DNA of 64,000 bases from Pseudoxanthomonas sp. CF125 (GTDB lineage: Bacteria; Pseudomonadota; Gammaproteobacteria; Xanthomonadales; Xanthomonadaceae), in NCBI RefSeq assembly GCF_900104085.1, contig NZ_FNLD01000001.1, positions 186,001 through 250,000 of the forward strand, read 5' to 3'. Shown here piece by piece: positions 38,701-46,127 of the stretch. Position numbers and translations under genes: made by a program. Below the pieces are notes generated by a model. That model had not been told where the DNA came from, did not search any database, and saw only the letters and a program-made list of their open reading frames with translations. Every line of letters starts with the position of its first letter. Position 1 is the stretch's first letter.

Positions 38701-38876
38701 TTCGCTCGCCCATGGCCATCGGTGTGATTGGAGGCTTGATCACCTCGACCGCGCTCTGCTTGCTGGTAATACCGGTGGCATACAGCTACATCGACGACGC
38801 GATTGGGGCAATGAAGGCTCGTTTGGGCATTTCCATGGGCAAACCCGTGGCTGGAACCACGGAGCGCTTGGCATGA
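35763..38876 (+). CDS. RND multidrug efflux permease
   Basis: A 1037-residue pump of the AcrB/MdtBC/MuxBC superfamily. It has 12 membrane helices in two repeats with large periplasmic loops. The first loop starts VQNFPDIDFPIITVTAELPGASPPQLE. Helix 4 has the proton-relay pair in VIGVLVDDAIVEIENIERH, and helix 10 has the matching lysine in MGITTKNAILLVDYIIIARR. It is normal full length. Translational coupling to the adaptor and the OmpR-type box upstream suggest induction by the nearby two-component system. The substrate is unknown. Confidence 0.94.
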   Translation: MNLNVSTWSIHNPVAVTLLFILLTVAGIGGFLAMKVQNFPDIDFPIITVTAELPGASPPQLESDVARKIEDAVANIPEIRHISSTLTDGTATITAEFLLDKPVQEAMDDVRDAVAGTRSELPADLRDPVISRSTLAGSPVMTYTLTSTRLDAEALSWFIDNEVRKRLLAIAGVGAVSRVGGVDREVRVSLEPDQLLALNASAADISRQLAELQQEASGGRVEAGGGEKSVRTIATLATAQEIAGLDISLGDGRRIRLDQVATVSDTIAEPRSMALFNGKPAVGFEVIRAKGAGEIEVAEAAQAAVEELKAAHPEIVFVEAVNSIDPIVDNYHGSMTLLLEGAVLAVIVVFFFLRDWRATFIAAVALPLSAIPAFAAMYLMGFTLNTVSLLSLSLVIGVLVDDAIVEIENIERHLLMGKSPMQASIDAASEIGLAVIATTFTLIAVFLPTSLMGGIVGKYFVQFGWTAAVAVFFSLVVARMLTPTMAAYMLKAPEKTPRPPRWVETYIRTVRWCLNHRRATVAAAIVLILGGVALASTLPEEFIPADDGDQTQATLSLPPGSTIAQTRALAEIARVVVAKNPHVVSVYTAIGGSSRASGPEDDEESAGSSGGVGTAVLTMNLAPRSERGGLDRQGLEGQLRNALSVVPGARVSVGMGGVGEGYSLALSSEDGELLAQQAALVEQELRTIPGIGAVTSSASLVRPELVIRPDFARAADLGVTSAAIAETLRVATSGDYSQALSKLNLSERQVPIVVRLADSGRDDLEILRRLPVPGARGSVPLESVADLQILSGQSELTRYNRARNINLTAELNGLPLGDVEEAAGQLPSLKKLPKGVTITATGDAEEMDELAAGFGIAMLAGVLCVYMVLVLLLKDFGQPLTVIVALALSVPGAFLALKLTGSSLSMPSMIGLIMLMGITTKNAILLVDYIIIARRDHGMERLSGIIDACRKRARPIVMTTIAMGAGMLPIALGLGADASFRSPMAIGVIGGLITSTALCLLVIPVAYSYIDDAIGAMKARLGISMGKPVAGTTERLA

Positions 38877-38894
38877 GTTTCTTGGCGACCATCG

Positions 38895-39125
38895 ATGTGC
38901 CTTATGAAGAGGGCCTTGACGGGTCTGCGTCTTTCACAGTTCCTATGGCTGATCACGATGCTTGTGCTCGAAGCACTTATTGGGCAGGGCGGGGAGGCGA
39001 CGCTACAGGAGCGCCCGTGGTTCTATATGGCTCACGCCGCCGTTGCACTCCATCTGCTGGGCTATATTCAAACGGTCTGCGTCGTGGTGAAGTTTGTGGC
39101 GAGCGGCCTGGCCGGGTTGATGTGA
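38895..39125 (+). CDS. Small membrane protein of the RND operon
   Basis: A 76-residue protein with two hydrophobic stretches (LRLSQFLWLITMLVLEALI and FYMAHAAVALHLLGYIQTVCVVVKFVAS). Start 38895 or 38904 (MKRALTGL) is uncertain and neither has a good ribosome-binding site. It fits between the pump and the response regulator, leaving 16 bases to the latter. A different frame starting at 38873 overlaps the pump stop but encodes a non-hydrophobic, unlikely protein. I do not recognise a family. It may be an accessory subunit of pump or sensor. Confidence 0.55.
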   Translation: MCLMKRALTGLRLSQFLWLITMLVLEALIGQGGEATLQERPWFYMAHAAVALHLLGYIQTVCVVVKFVASGLAGLM

Positions 39126-39141
39126 TCGAGGATCAAAAGAT

Positions 39142-39855
39142 ATGACAAACGGAAGAAAAGTGAACAAGGAACCCTTGTCGATCTTAATCATCGAAGACAA
39201 CGCTCAGTTGGCCGCGAACGTGTATGACTATCTGGCCGCTTGCGGACATCTGCTCGACGCAGCCCCCGACGGACTATCTGGGTTGCACCTGGCGTCCTCG
39301 AAGGACTATGACGCGATCTTGCTGGATTGGAACTTGCCCAGGCTCGACGGCCTGACAGTGCTGCGTCGAATCAGAAAAGAGGCGAAGAAGAAAGTGCCTA
39401 TTATCATGCTGACGGCACGGGACCAGTTGGCAGACAAGATCGATGGTTTCGAATCCGGTTTGGATGACTATCTCGTCAAACCGGTAGCACTACCGGAGAT
39501 CGAGATTAGATTGCGCTCAGTGGTGAGTCGTTTGAGGCAGGCGGCGGCACCCGATGACGTACTTGTTGTGGGTGATCTGCATTTCGACCTGCGGAAACTG
39601 CAAGTGCGTCGAGGCGATCGGAATGTGGCAGTTTCCCGGATTGGCCGCCGCCTCTTGGAGCTTTTGATGCGGGAGAGTCCGAACATCGTCAACAGGTCCC
39701 GCTTAGAGCGTGCCGGATGGGGCGAGATCGTACCCGACGGCGATCTATTGCGCTCGCATATCTACGTGCTGCGCCGGGAAATTGATACGGCCGCGGACAA
39801 ACCGCTTCTGCATACTGTTTCGGGTGCCGGTTATAGGATCTGTGAGAATGAGTAG
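39142..39855 (+). CDS. OmpR-family response regulator
   Basis: A 237-residue regulator. The receiver domain contains ILIIEDNAQLAANV (acidic pocket), the phospho-acceptor Asp in AILLDWNLPRLDG, conserved Thr in PIIMLTARDQ and Lys in DDYLVKPVALPEIE. The winged-helix output domain follows from about residue 135 (LHFDLRKLQV to LLRSHIYVLRREIDTAADKPLLHTVSGAGYRI). It pairs with the overlapping histidine kinase and is the natural candidate to bind the CGACAT direct repeats in this island. An earlier residue stretch (MTNGRKVNKE) precedes the domain, and MTN is kept as start. Confidence 0.93.
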   Translation: MTNGRKVNKEPLSILIIEDNAQLAANVYDYLAACGHLLDAAPDGLSGLHLASSKDYDAILLDWNLPRLDGLTVLRRIRKEAKKKVPIIMLTARDQLADKIDGFESGLDDYLVKPVALPEIEIRLRSVVSRLRQAAAPDDVLVVGDLHFDLRKLQVRRGDRNVAVSRIGRRLLELLMRESPNIVNRSRLERAGWGEIVPDGDLLRSHIYVLRREIDTAADKPLLHTVSGAGYRICENE

Positions 39856-41203
39856 GCTCACTGCGCTTATCAGCACTCCGCGCAGTGTTCACTGGTGGAT
39901 CAGCGTGGCCTTGATTTTCTTCGGACTGGCAATGATGGCCGCGCTCACCATCCAGAGTTTCAACAGTCAATCTTTGATCGAGCACAAATTCTGGGCAAGC
40001 CTTCTTAGGGACACATCGGCCGAACATGCCAAGCAGTTGCGGGAGCATCCGAATGTTGCGCTTCCCGACTCCGGAATCGTTCGATCATGGTATGTCGACA
40101 AATCACGTGGCGCCTCACAGGCGCCCAGCTACTTAGTTGATCATCCCCCGGGCCTTTATTCGACCGAGGCGGGCTCTTTTTTTACCGGCGTTAGCACGTT
40201 CACTGAGGATGATTCGTTCGATGATCAGTCCAGTTTCCACGCACTGATTGTAGATCTTCCTCCGGGCCGGCTTATCACGGTCATTGATATAGCCCAGCTT
40301 GAAGATCAACAGAATCAGGATGCGGTGGTCACGGTAGTTTGGGCGGCGTTTCTCGTATTGTTCATTGGCGGGCTCATTTTCTGGCTGCATCTAAATCTTG
40401 TCCGGCCTGTAAGAGACCTGGCCCGGCGCATGCAGGCGATTGTGCCTGGTGCGCCTGGCGGACGCCTACCCACGAGCTATCAAAGAGAGGAGATCCAGGT
40501 CATTGCCCAGGCGAGCAATGCGCATTTAGAGCGGGTAGAGCAGTTCATCGAGCGCGAACGAAGTTTGCTCGATCAAGCCAGCCATGAATTTCGGACGCCT
40601 ATTGCCGTGATCGCAGGGGCGGTGGACGTGCTCAAACAGCTTTCGTTGCCCGACGCGTCCGCGCCCGTGCTGGCGCGTATCGAGCATGCCGTGGAAGATC
40701 TGTCGGAAACAATGGTCGCCCTGCTCTATCTCGCCCGCGAGCCTTCGAACCAGGCGGGGACGCCAGAAATTACCGCCCTGCACGATCTGCTGCCCAGGAT
40801 ATTGGCCGACCATGAGCATCTTCTGGGCGATAAGCCGGCAAGGCTGCGGATTGGCGTGATCGAGTCGGCTTTTATCGCGGCCCCGGAGGCCATGGTTCGC
40901 ATTGCGGTGAGTAATCTGATCCGCAATGCGGTGGAGAGCACAGAGGATGGAGAGGTCGAGCTGTCTCTCGAAGGCTTCGTAATCTCGGTAACCGACTCGG
41001 GAAGTGGCTTTAACCCCGTCGAGGCGGCGCGTAGGTATCGCGACAGCTTGCGCCAGTCTGTGCCCATTCGCGGGCAGGGTTTGGGGCTGTTTCTCATTGG
41101 AAGAATTTGCGATCGGTTTAACTGGAAACTCACGATTGAGCAGGTTGCCCCCGGCGGCACGCGTGCGGCTTTGGATGTAAGAGCAAGCGCCATCGAGTTT
41201 TAA
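39848..41203 (+). CDS. Sensor histidine kinase
   Basis: A 451-residue membrane kinase starting MSRLTALISTPRSVHWWISV (ATG 39848, overlapping the regulator by 8 bases). Helix 1 (SVALIFFGLAMMAALTIQSF) and helix 2 (VVTVVWAAFLVLFIGGLIFWL) enclose a ~130-residue periplasmic sensor domain with acidic patches (TEDDSFDD). HAMP-like linker, dimerisation box with phospho-His in LLDQASHEFRTPIAVIAG, then ATP-binding N box (VSNLIRNAVES), G1 (SVTDSGSGF) and G2 (GQGLGLFLI). An acidic periplasmic sensor would suit cationic peptides or cations, as in PmrB/PhoQ; that is inference. Confidence 0.92.
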   Translation: MSRLTALISTPRSVHWWISVALIFFGLAMMAALTIQSFNSQSLIEHKFWASLLRDTSAEHAKQLREHPNVALPDSGIVRSWYVDKSRGASQAPSYLVDHPPGLYSTEAGSFFTGVSTFTEDDSFDDQSSFHALIVDLPPGRLITVIDIAQLEDQQNQDAVVTVVWAAFLVLFIGGLIFWLHLNLVRPVRDLARRMQAIVPGAPGGRLPTSYQREEIQVIAQASNAHLERVEQFIERERSLLDQASHEFRTPIAVIAGAVDVLKQLSLPDASAPVLARIEHAVEDLSETMVALLYLAREPSNQAGTPEITALHDLLPRILADHEHLLGDKPARLRIGVIESAFIAAPEAMVRIAVSNLIRNAVESTEDGEVELSLEGFVISVTDSGSGFNPVEAARRYRDSLRQSVPIRGQGLGLFLIGRICDRFNWKLTIEQVAPGGTRAALDVRASAIEF

Positions 41204-41243
41204 GGGGTAGACAGCCGTCGTTCAGCGCAATTGGCAGATCACG

Positions 41244-41260
41244 CGACATTTGGACGACAT
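41244..41260 (+). promoter_or_regulatory. OmpR-type direct-repeat box before mipA
   Basis: CGACAT-TTGGA-CGACAT, perfect hexamer repeats with the same 11-base period as upstream of the RND operon. It is 100 bases before the mipA start, in the 156-base gap after the kinase gene, so mipA and the genes after it probably have their own promoter. Confidence 0.7.
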
Positions 41261-41359
41261 CGCCTCGTCATTCTGTTGGGGTTGGTTGCAGCGAGCCGTG
41301 CAAGCACACGGGACGTTCGCAAAGGACAAATCCCCATCATTGAAGAGACCCGGTGTCCG

Positions 41360-42175
41360 ATGAAGAAACTTCTATTGTCCGTATTGCTATCCACTTTGCC
41401 GTTGGCCACCTTGGCTCAGACTGCAGATCCGGAACAGGCCTTCCCGGAAGAGGATGGTCCGCAAGAAGGCCCCCCGCGCTGGAGCTTGGGTATCGGAGTG
41501 ATCATCGAAGACAGTGGATACGCCGGCGAAGGGACGGATGTGCAGCCGATCCCATTTGTGGGCTTTGAGGGCGAGAAGTTCTACGTAAGGGGTCTAACGG
41601 CTGGCTGGCGGTTCATTGATAACGACTCTTTCGAGTTGGCGGCAATCGCAAAGTACAAGTTTGATGGCTTCGAGGTCGCGGATCTGGGTAAGGCTGAGCT
41701 CGCGGCGAACGGGATCGACTACCGACTGCTTGAAGATCGCGATGGTGGTTTGGATCTAGGTCTGAGCGCCAAATGGAAGGGTGGCTTCGGCGAGCTGGAA
41801 ACGGAGATCTTGGCCGATGCCACCAATACCAGCAGTGGACAAGAGGTTTCTTTGCAATACAGCTATGAGTTTGAAGTCGGTAAAGGAGAGCTGACCCCAA
41901 ATGTGGGCGTCAAGTGGCTGTCGAAGGATACGGCCAATTACTACTACGGCACACTGGATAAAGAGGTAGCGCGAGGCGTGGTGAATTACAAGCCCGGCTC
42001 GGTCGTCATTCCAAGTGTTGGCGTGTCTTACTTCCGTCCGGTTGGCGAGAAGTGGTCGTTCATTGGTTTTGCCGACTATAACTTCCTGCCCAATGAGGTC
42101 AGCGATAGTCCGTTGATCGAGAAAGATACAAACGGCGCCTTCTTCGTCTTCGTAGGTTTCTCACGCGGCTTCTAG
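41360..42175 (+). CDS. MipA/OmpV-family outer-membrane protein
   Basis: A 271-residue protein with signal peptide MKKLLLSVLLSTLPLATLAQ and an acidic mature start (DPEQAFPEEDGPQEGPP). The body is made of amphipathic beta strands (WSLGIGVIIEDSGYAG, FYVRGLTAGWRF) and ends in FVGFSRGF, an outer-membrane barrel C-terminus. MipA was named for interaction with the lytic transglycosylase MltA. In Pseudomonas aeruginosa a MipA protein has been linked to polymyxin sensing, as I recall. The regulator box upstream ties it to the island's two-component system. Confidence 0.82.
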   Translation: MKKLLLSVLLSTLPLATLAQTADPEQAFPEEDGPQEGPPRWSLGIGVIIEDSGYAGEGTDVQPIPFVGFEGEKFYVRGLTAGWRFIDNDSFELAAIAKYKFDGFEVADLGKAELAANGIDYRLLEDRDGGLDLGLSAKWKGGFGELETEILADATNTSSGQEVSLQYSYEFEVGKGELTPNVGVKWLSKDTANYYYGTLDKEVARGVVNYKPGSVVIPSVGVSYFRPVGEKWSFIGFADYNFLPNEVSDSPLIEKDTNGAFFVFVGFSRGF

Positions 42176-42190
42176 GTTCTCTCCTGACGT

Positions 42191-42206
42191 GCCCCCTCGC
42201 GGGGGC
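42191..42206 (+). other. Small G+C-rich hairpin between mipA and the outer-membrane factor
   Basis: GCCCCC TCGC GGGGGC forms a 6-bp stem 15 bases after the mipA stop. No T-tract follows, so it is not a standard terminator. It may partly reduce read-through into the next gene or protect the mipA message. Confidence 0.4.
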
Positions 42207-42266
42207 ATTGGGTCCAGCGCCCGACACTTGGCGCGGAGTTGTCCACCGAAACCATCCGAGCCTCCC

Positions 42267-43697
42267 ATGCGTGCCTGTATTCAAGTGATCCAACCAAAGC
42301 TTGTGGGTGCGCTCATATCGAGCCTGCTGGTGGGCTGCTCACTGGCGCCGGCTTACCAGCGGCCCCCAGCGCCTGTGCCGGAAATGTGGACAGACGGCAC
42401 GCAGGGCCAGGCAAGCAGCGATACTGCTACGCGACTGGAATGGCAGTCTTTTGTTGAAGATCAATCGCTTAGGCATCTAATTGACCTGGCGCTGGCCAAT
42501 AATCGAGATCTACGTCAGACCCTGCTGAATGTTGAAGCCGCCAGGGCACAGTATCGGATCCTGCGGGCTGATCGATTGCCCCATGTGTCATTGGACGCAA
42601 CTACGACTCGTCAGCGAGTGGGTGAATTCTCGGCTGTGGAGAGCAGCTATCAAGCCGGCATTGGACTTACCACGTTTGAGCTTGATCTTTTCGGACGAGT
42701 GCGGAACCTTTCCGAAGCTTCTTTGGAAGAGTATCTGGCTGCGGAGCGGGCGGGGCACTCGACCGAAATTAGCTTGGTGGCCGAGGTTATCCAAGCGTTT
42801 CTGACTCGCGATGGCGCGCAGCAACGCTATGCCATCGCCACCCAGGCCCTTGAAGCGCGCGAGACTTCCTTGACACTTTTAGCGCAGTTGCGCGCGCGCG
42901 GCTTTATCAACGAGCTCGACCATCAAGAGGCCATTGGCCTCCGCGACCAGGTAAAAGCAGATCGGGAAAGGATTGATCGCGAGTTTCGGCAATCCTCCAA
43001 CGCTTTGTCTTTGCTCGTCGGAGTTTCTAATGTCAGTGAGATCCTGCCGAAGATGTATAGCGATCGTCTTCTTCTGGCGCAGGAGATCGCACCGGGAACG
43101 CCGTCAACGCTGTTGATGCGCCGTCCCGATATCCGCTCGGCCGAACACCAGCTAAAAGCACGCAACGCCGACATTGGCGCTGCCCGCGCCGCTTTTTTTC
43201 CGCGCATCTCACTGACAGGCTCATTGGGCAGCAGCAGCCCCGAGCTTTCAGGTCTCTTTGGCTCTGGCACACGTACGTGGTCATTCACACCACAGATTAT
43301 CTTGCCCATCTTCAGTGGGGGTGCGAACCGAGTAAATCTGGATCTGGCGCATGTCCGCAAAGACATCGCCGTGGCCGCTTATGAGTATTCCATTCAGGTC
43401 GCCTTCCGCGAAGTCTCCGATGCACTAGCAGCAACTGACACGCTAAGACGTGAAGAGATTGCACGGGCGGAAGTGGCTGTCGCATCGGGCAACGCAATGC
43501 TGCTATCCGAAGCGCGTTATCGCGCGGGACTGGACGACCATCTCCGCTTCTTAGATGCACAGCGCACCGACTATTCCAATCAGATTGCGTTGATTGAAAT
43601 TCATACCCAACGACAGATCGCCCTGTCGGCGCTATTTCGCGCACTAGGCGGCGGCTGGCGGGGAGAACTATCGGGCGATGTGGTGTCGGTTCGATGA
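42267..43697 (+). CDS. NodT-type outer-membrane efflux lipoprotein
   Basis: A 476-residue TolC-family channel starting MRACIQVIQPKLVGALISSLLVGCSLAPAYQRP (ATG 42267) with lipobox LLVGC. It has two OEP repeats: LALANNRDLRQTLLNVEAARAQYRILRADRLPHVSL and the second-half equivalent ARNADIGAARAAFFPRISLTGSLGS. MRRPDIRSAEHQLK is a family signature. It supplies the outer-membrane duct for the RND pump encoded 3.4 kb upstream, although it is separated from it by the two-component genes and mipA. Confidence 0.92.
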   Translation: MRACIQVIQPKLVGALISSLLVGCSLAPAYQRPPAPVPEMWTDGTQGQASSDTATRLEWQSFVEDQSLRHLIDLALANNRDLRQTLLNVEAARAQYRILRADRLPHVSLDATTTRQRVGEFSAVESSYQAGIGLTTFELDLFGRVRNLSEASLEEYLAAERAGHSTEISLVAEVIQAFLTRDGAQQRYAIATQALEARETSLTLLAQLRARGFINELDHQEAIGLRDQVKADRERIDREFRQSSNALSLLVGVSNVSEILPKMYSDRLLLAQEIAPGTPSTLLMRRPDIRSAEHQLKARNADIGAARAAFFPRISLTGSLGSSSPELSGLFGSGTRTWSFTPQIILPIFSGGANRVNLDLAHVRKDIAVAAYEYSIQVAFREVSDALAATDTLRREEIARAEVAVASGNAMLLSEARYRAGLDDHLRFLDAQRTDYSNQIALIEIHTQRQIALSALFRALGGGWRGELSGDVVSVR

Positions 43698-43784
43698 ATT
43701 GGCAAGGCCCCCTTGGCTAGCGAACTTTCAGGCCAGGGAAATGAGTAGAGAAAAAAGCGTCCCCACCGCTTCGAGACCCCTGAT

Positions 43785-44000
43785 ATGCACACCTACAACA
43801 CTCGGAATGCGCACGAGTTGCGCAAGAGCCGTCATATGCTGATATTGCAGGACTTGCCTGACTTGCCTCCCCCCTTGGTAAGCAGCAAACGCAGTTCCCC
43901 CGCCAAATGGCTACGTCGGGTGTCGGTGTTGTTCGTGTTGATTTCTCTGGTTCTGGGCACACGCTCGGCTTGGTTGAGCTTGATCGGATTAGGGTCATGA
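43785..44000 (+). CDS. Small hypothetical protein coupled to mlaA
   Basis: A 71-residue frame whose stop overlaps the mlaA start (ATGA at 43997-44000), which argues that it is translated. The C-terminal half has one hydrophobic helix (VSVLFVLISLVLGTRSAWLSLIGLG) after a basic stretch (SSKRSSPAKWLRR). The true start may be ATG 43836 (MLILQDLPDL, 54 residues). No family is recognised. Confidence 0.45.
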   Translation: MHTYNTRNAHELRKSRHMLILQDLPDLPPPLVSSKRSSPAKWLRRVSVLFVLISLVLGTRSAWLSLIGLGS

Positions 44001-44932
44001 CGCGCGTGGTCTTCTGGAAGGTGCTGCTGAGCTTGGGACTCGTAGCGAGCTTGGTGGGTTGCGCAACTGTTTCCGAAAAGCAGCCTCACTCGGCGCTTGC
44101 CCAAGCCGACACTCCAGTGTCGATGATTGTCTCAGACCCTGCGCCCGCGGCCGTGCCGATTGCACCTGACTTTGTGCCAACGGTTCCTGACCGAGTCGAT
44201 GTGGAGCGTGATGAAACAAGGGTAGCGGCCAAGTTTGTGGAATCTGGGGGTGATAAGAAGAGTGAGAACCTTGAGATGCCCGCCGGAAAGGTTGGGATCT
44301 ATGATCCATGGGAGCGGTATAACCGGAAAATGCATCGGTTCAATATCGCGGCCGATCGGTCAGTGGCGCGGCCTGTGGCCAGGGCCTATGTGAAGGTCGT
44401 GCCGGCGCCAGTGCGCTCTGGAGTGAGTAACTTTTTTGACAATCTGGGACAGCCAGCTACCGCGGTGAATGCGCTGCTTCAAGGCAAGGTCAAGCATTCG
44501 GCGCAAGCGTTGGGGAGATTTGTAGTGAATAGCACAATCGGGGTGGCCGGAATCTTCGACCCGGCAAGCCGCATGAAGCTTCCGGAACGCGATGAGGATT
44601 TTGGACAGACGCTTGCCACCTGGGGCTGGCGGCGCTCCCGTTACTTTGAACTACCTTTTTTCGGTCCTAGCACGGTGCGCGATGCGTTTGGCATCGCAGG
44701 AGACTTGCCATTGCAGCCTCTCTCCTATGTAGAGGCCGATAAGGTCCGTCTCGGCTTAAAAGCCATCGGCCTAATCGATATGCGCGCGCGCCTCCTGGCT
44801 TTCGACTCGTTGAAGGATGAAGTCATCGACGACTACCTGTTGGTTCGAGACACATGGTCGCAGCATCGCAATTTTCGGATAAAGGAAGACACGGGCCGCG
44901 ATGCGTCGCTGCCTGACTATTTGAAAGAATGA
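43997..44932 (+). CDS. mlaA: MlaA (VacJ) family lipoprotein
   Basis: A 311-residue lipoprotein with signal and lipobox MTRVVFWKVLLSLGLVASLVGCATVS. After a proline-rich linker comes the MlaA domain: YDPWERYNRKMHRFNIAADR, NFFDNLGQPATAVNALLQGK, NSTIGVAGIFDPASRM, DEDFGQTLATWG and ELPFFGPSTVRDAFG. MlaA removes mislocalised phospholipid from the outer leaflet of the outer membrane. Here it stands apart from any mlaBCDEF genes and ends the island operon. Next to a lipid A modifier it fits an outer-membrane repair role. Confidence 0.93.
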   Translation: MTRVVFWKVLLSLGLVASLVGCATVSEKQPHSALAQADTPVSMIVSDPAPAAVPIAPDFVPTVPDRVDVERDETRVAAKFVESGGDKKSENLEMPAGKVGIYDPWERYNRKMHRFNIAADRSVARPVARAYVKVVPAPVRSGVSNFFDNLGQPATAVNALLQGKVKHSAQALGRFVVNSTIGVAGIFDPASRMKLPERDEDFGQTLATWGWRRSRYFELPFFGPSTVRDAFGIAGDLPLQPLSYVEADKVRLGLKAIGLIDMRARLLAFDSLKDEVIDDYLLVRDTWSQHRNFRIKEDTGRDASLPDYLKE

Positions 44933-44942
44933 GCCGGTGAGG

Positions 44943-46037
44943 CTAGCCCGCGGCTTCACGCGGCGGGGCGAGCAGGGGCGAAAGCAGCGGCTCCAGTTCG
45001 GCGCGGCGCCAGCCGGCAAGCGCCGCGGGCCAGTTTCCGGTTTCCTGCAATGCTTCCAGGTAACGGCGCGAAGCCAGGATGCCGTCGGGAAGGCCGAGCT
45101 CCGCGCTGCGTGCCGAGACTACGTCCTGCAAGCGTTTCAGGGCGTTCTTGTCGTCGCTGCTCGCATTGCGCGCCCGTGGGGCTTGCAGCTCATCGGCAAG
45201 CGGGGTGCTGAGCGCCTGCCAGATGGCATCGCCGAGTTTGCGCGGAGCCTTGGGGTGGGATTCCAGCTGCGCCTGCAACTGGGCGCGGTCGGCCGGCGGC
45301 GTGCGTGCGAGGTTGGTGGCCAGCTCATTGTCCAGAATCCAGCTGCGCGGCTTGTCGCTGGTCCTTGCCTGCGCATCGCGCCAGCGCAGCAGGCGCAGCA
45401 AGCGCAGCTGCGCGTCCGCTTCCAGGAACTGCGCGCTGCGCATGGACAGATGCGGCCAGCGTTCGCCTTCCTCGGTGGCGTTGGCCAGCATGCGGGAACC
45501 GTCCTGATCCAGCCATTCGCGCCGGTCCAGCGCGCGCAGGCGGGAATCCAGTTCGCGGTAGATCGCTCCCAGGTGCACCACGTCGTCGGCAGCGTATTCC
45601 AGCTGCGAATCGCTGAGTGGGCGGCGCAGCCAGTCGGAACGGGTCTCGCCCTTGACCAGGGCCACGCCGGTGATTTCCTGCACCAGTTTCTGGTAGCCCA
45701 TGCCGCCGCCCAGGCCGCACAGCGCGGCGGCGATCTGGGTATCGAACAACGGCGCAGGCAGCACGCCGCAATCGTGCGACAGCGCCACCAGGTCTTCGCT
45801 GGCGCTGTGCATCACTTTCAGCACGCCCGGGTCGGCCAGCAGCGGCCGCAGCGCTTCGGCGATGCCGGGCGCCAGCGGGTCGATCAGCAGTATCCGGTCG
45901 CCGATGGCCATCTGCACCAGGGCCAGTTGCGGCCAGTAAGTGCGCTCGCGAACGAATTCGGTATCCAGCCCCACCCAGTCGGGCGGGGATTGCAGCTGCG
46001 CACGCAGGGCGGCGGGTTCATCTATCCAAAGAGGCAC
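44943..46037 (-). CDS. rnd: Ribonuclease D
   Basis: This 3'-5' exoribonuclease trims tRNA precursors. GTG 46037 (VPLWIDEPAALRAQL, 364 residues) has GGAGA five bases upstream and is preferred to ATG 46058, which has none. The DEDDy exonuclease domain includes GLDTEFVRERTYWPQL (D-E), MHSASEDLVAL, and the late LEYAADDVVHLGAIY with the tyrosine/aspartate. The HRDC domain follows (KNALKRLQDVVSARSAELGLP). G+C-rich core codon use resumes here, so the island ends in the 10 bases before its stop. Confidence 0.94.
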   Translation of the reverse strand: MPLWIDEPAALRAQLQSPPDWVGLDTEFVRERTYWPQLALVQMAIGDRILLIDPLAPGIAEALRPLLADPGVLKVMHSASEDLVALSHDCGVLPAPLFDTQIAAALCGLGGGMGYQKLVQEITGVALVKGETRSDWLRRPLSDSQLEYAADDVVHLGAIYRELDSRLRALDRREWLDQDGSRMLANATEEGERWPHLSMRSAQFLEADAQLRLLRLLRWRDAQARTSDKPRSWILDNELATNLARTPPADRAQLQAQLESHPKAPRKLGDAIWQALSTPLADELQAPRARNASSDDKNALKRLQDVVSARSAELGLPDGILASRRYLEALQETGNWPAALAGWRRAELEPLLSPLLAPPREAAG

Positions 46038-46127
46038 GAAATCTCCACGTGAATGCATCGGTTGCCGGCTCGGGCGACAATAGCCTAACGTCCGGCGTAC
46101 CGTTCGGGACCGACATTGTGGAGGAAG

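Noticed and set aside
38351..39145. Alternative frame overlapping the pump end and the small membrane protein
   Set aside because: Its first two thirds are antiphase to the RND permease and the unique part is polar and non-conserved in appearance; the 76-residue hydrophobic frame is the better candidate.
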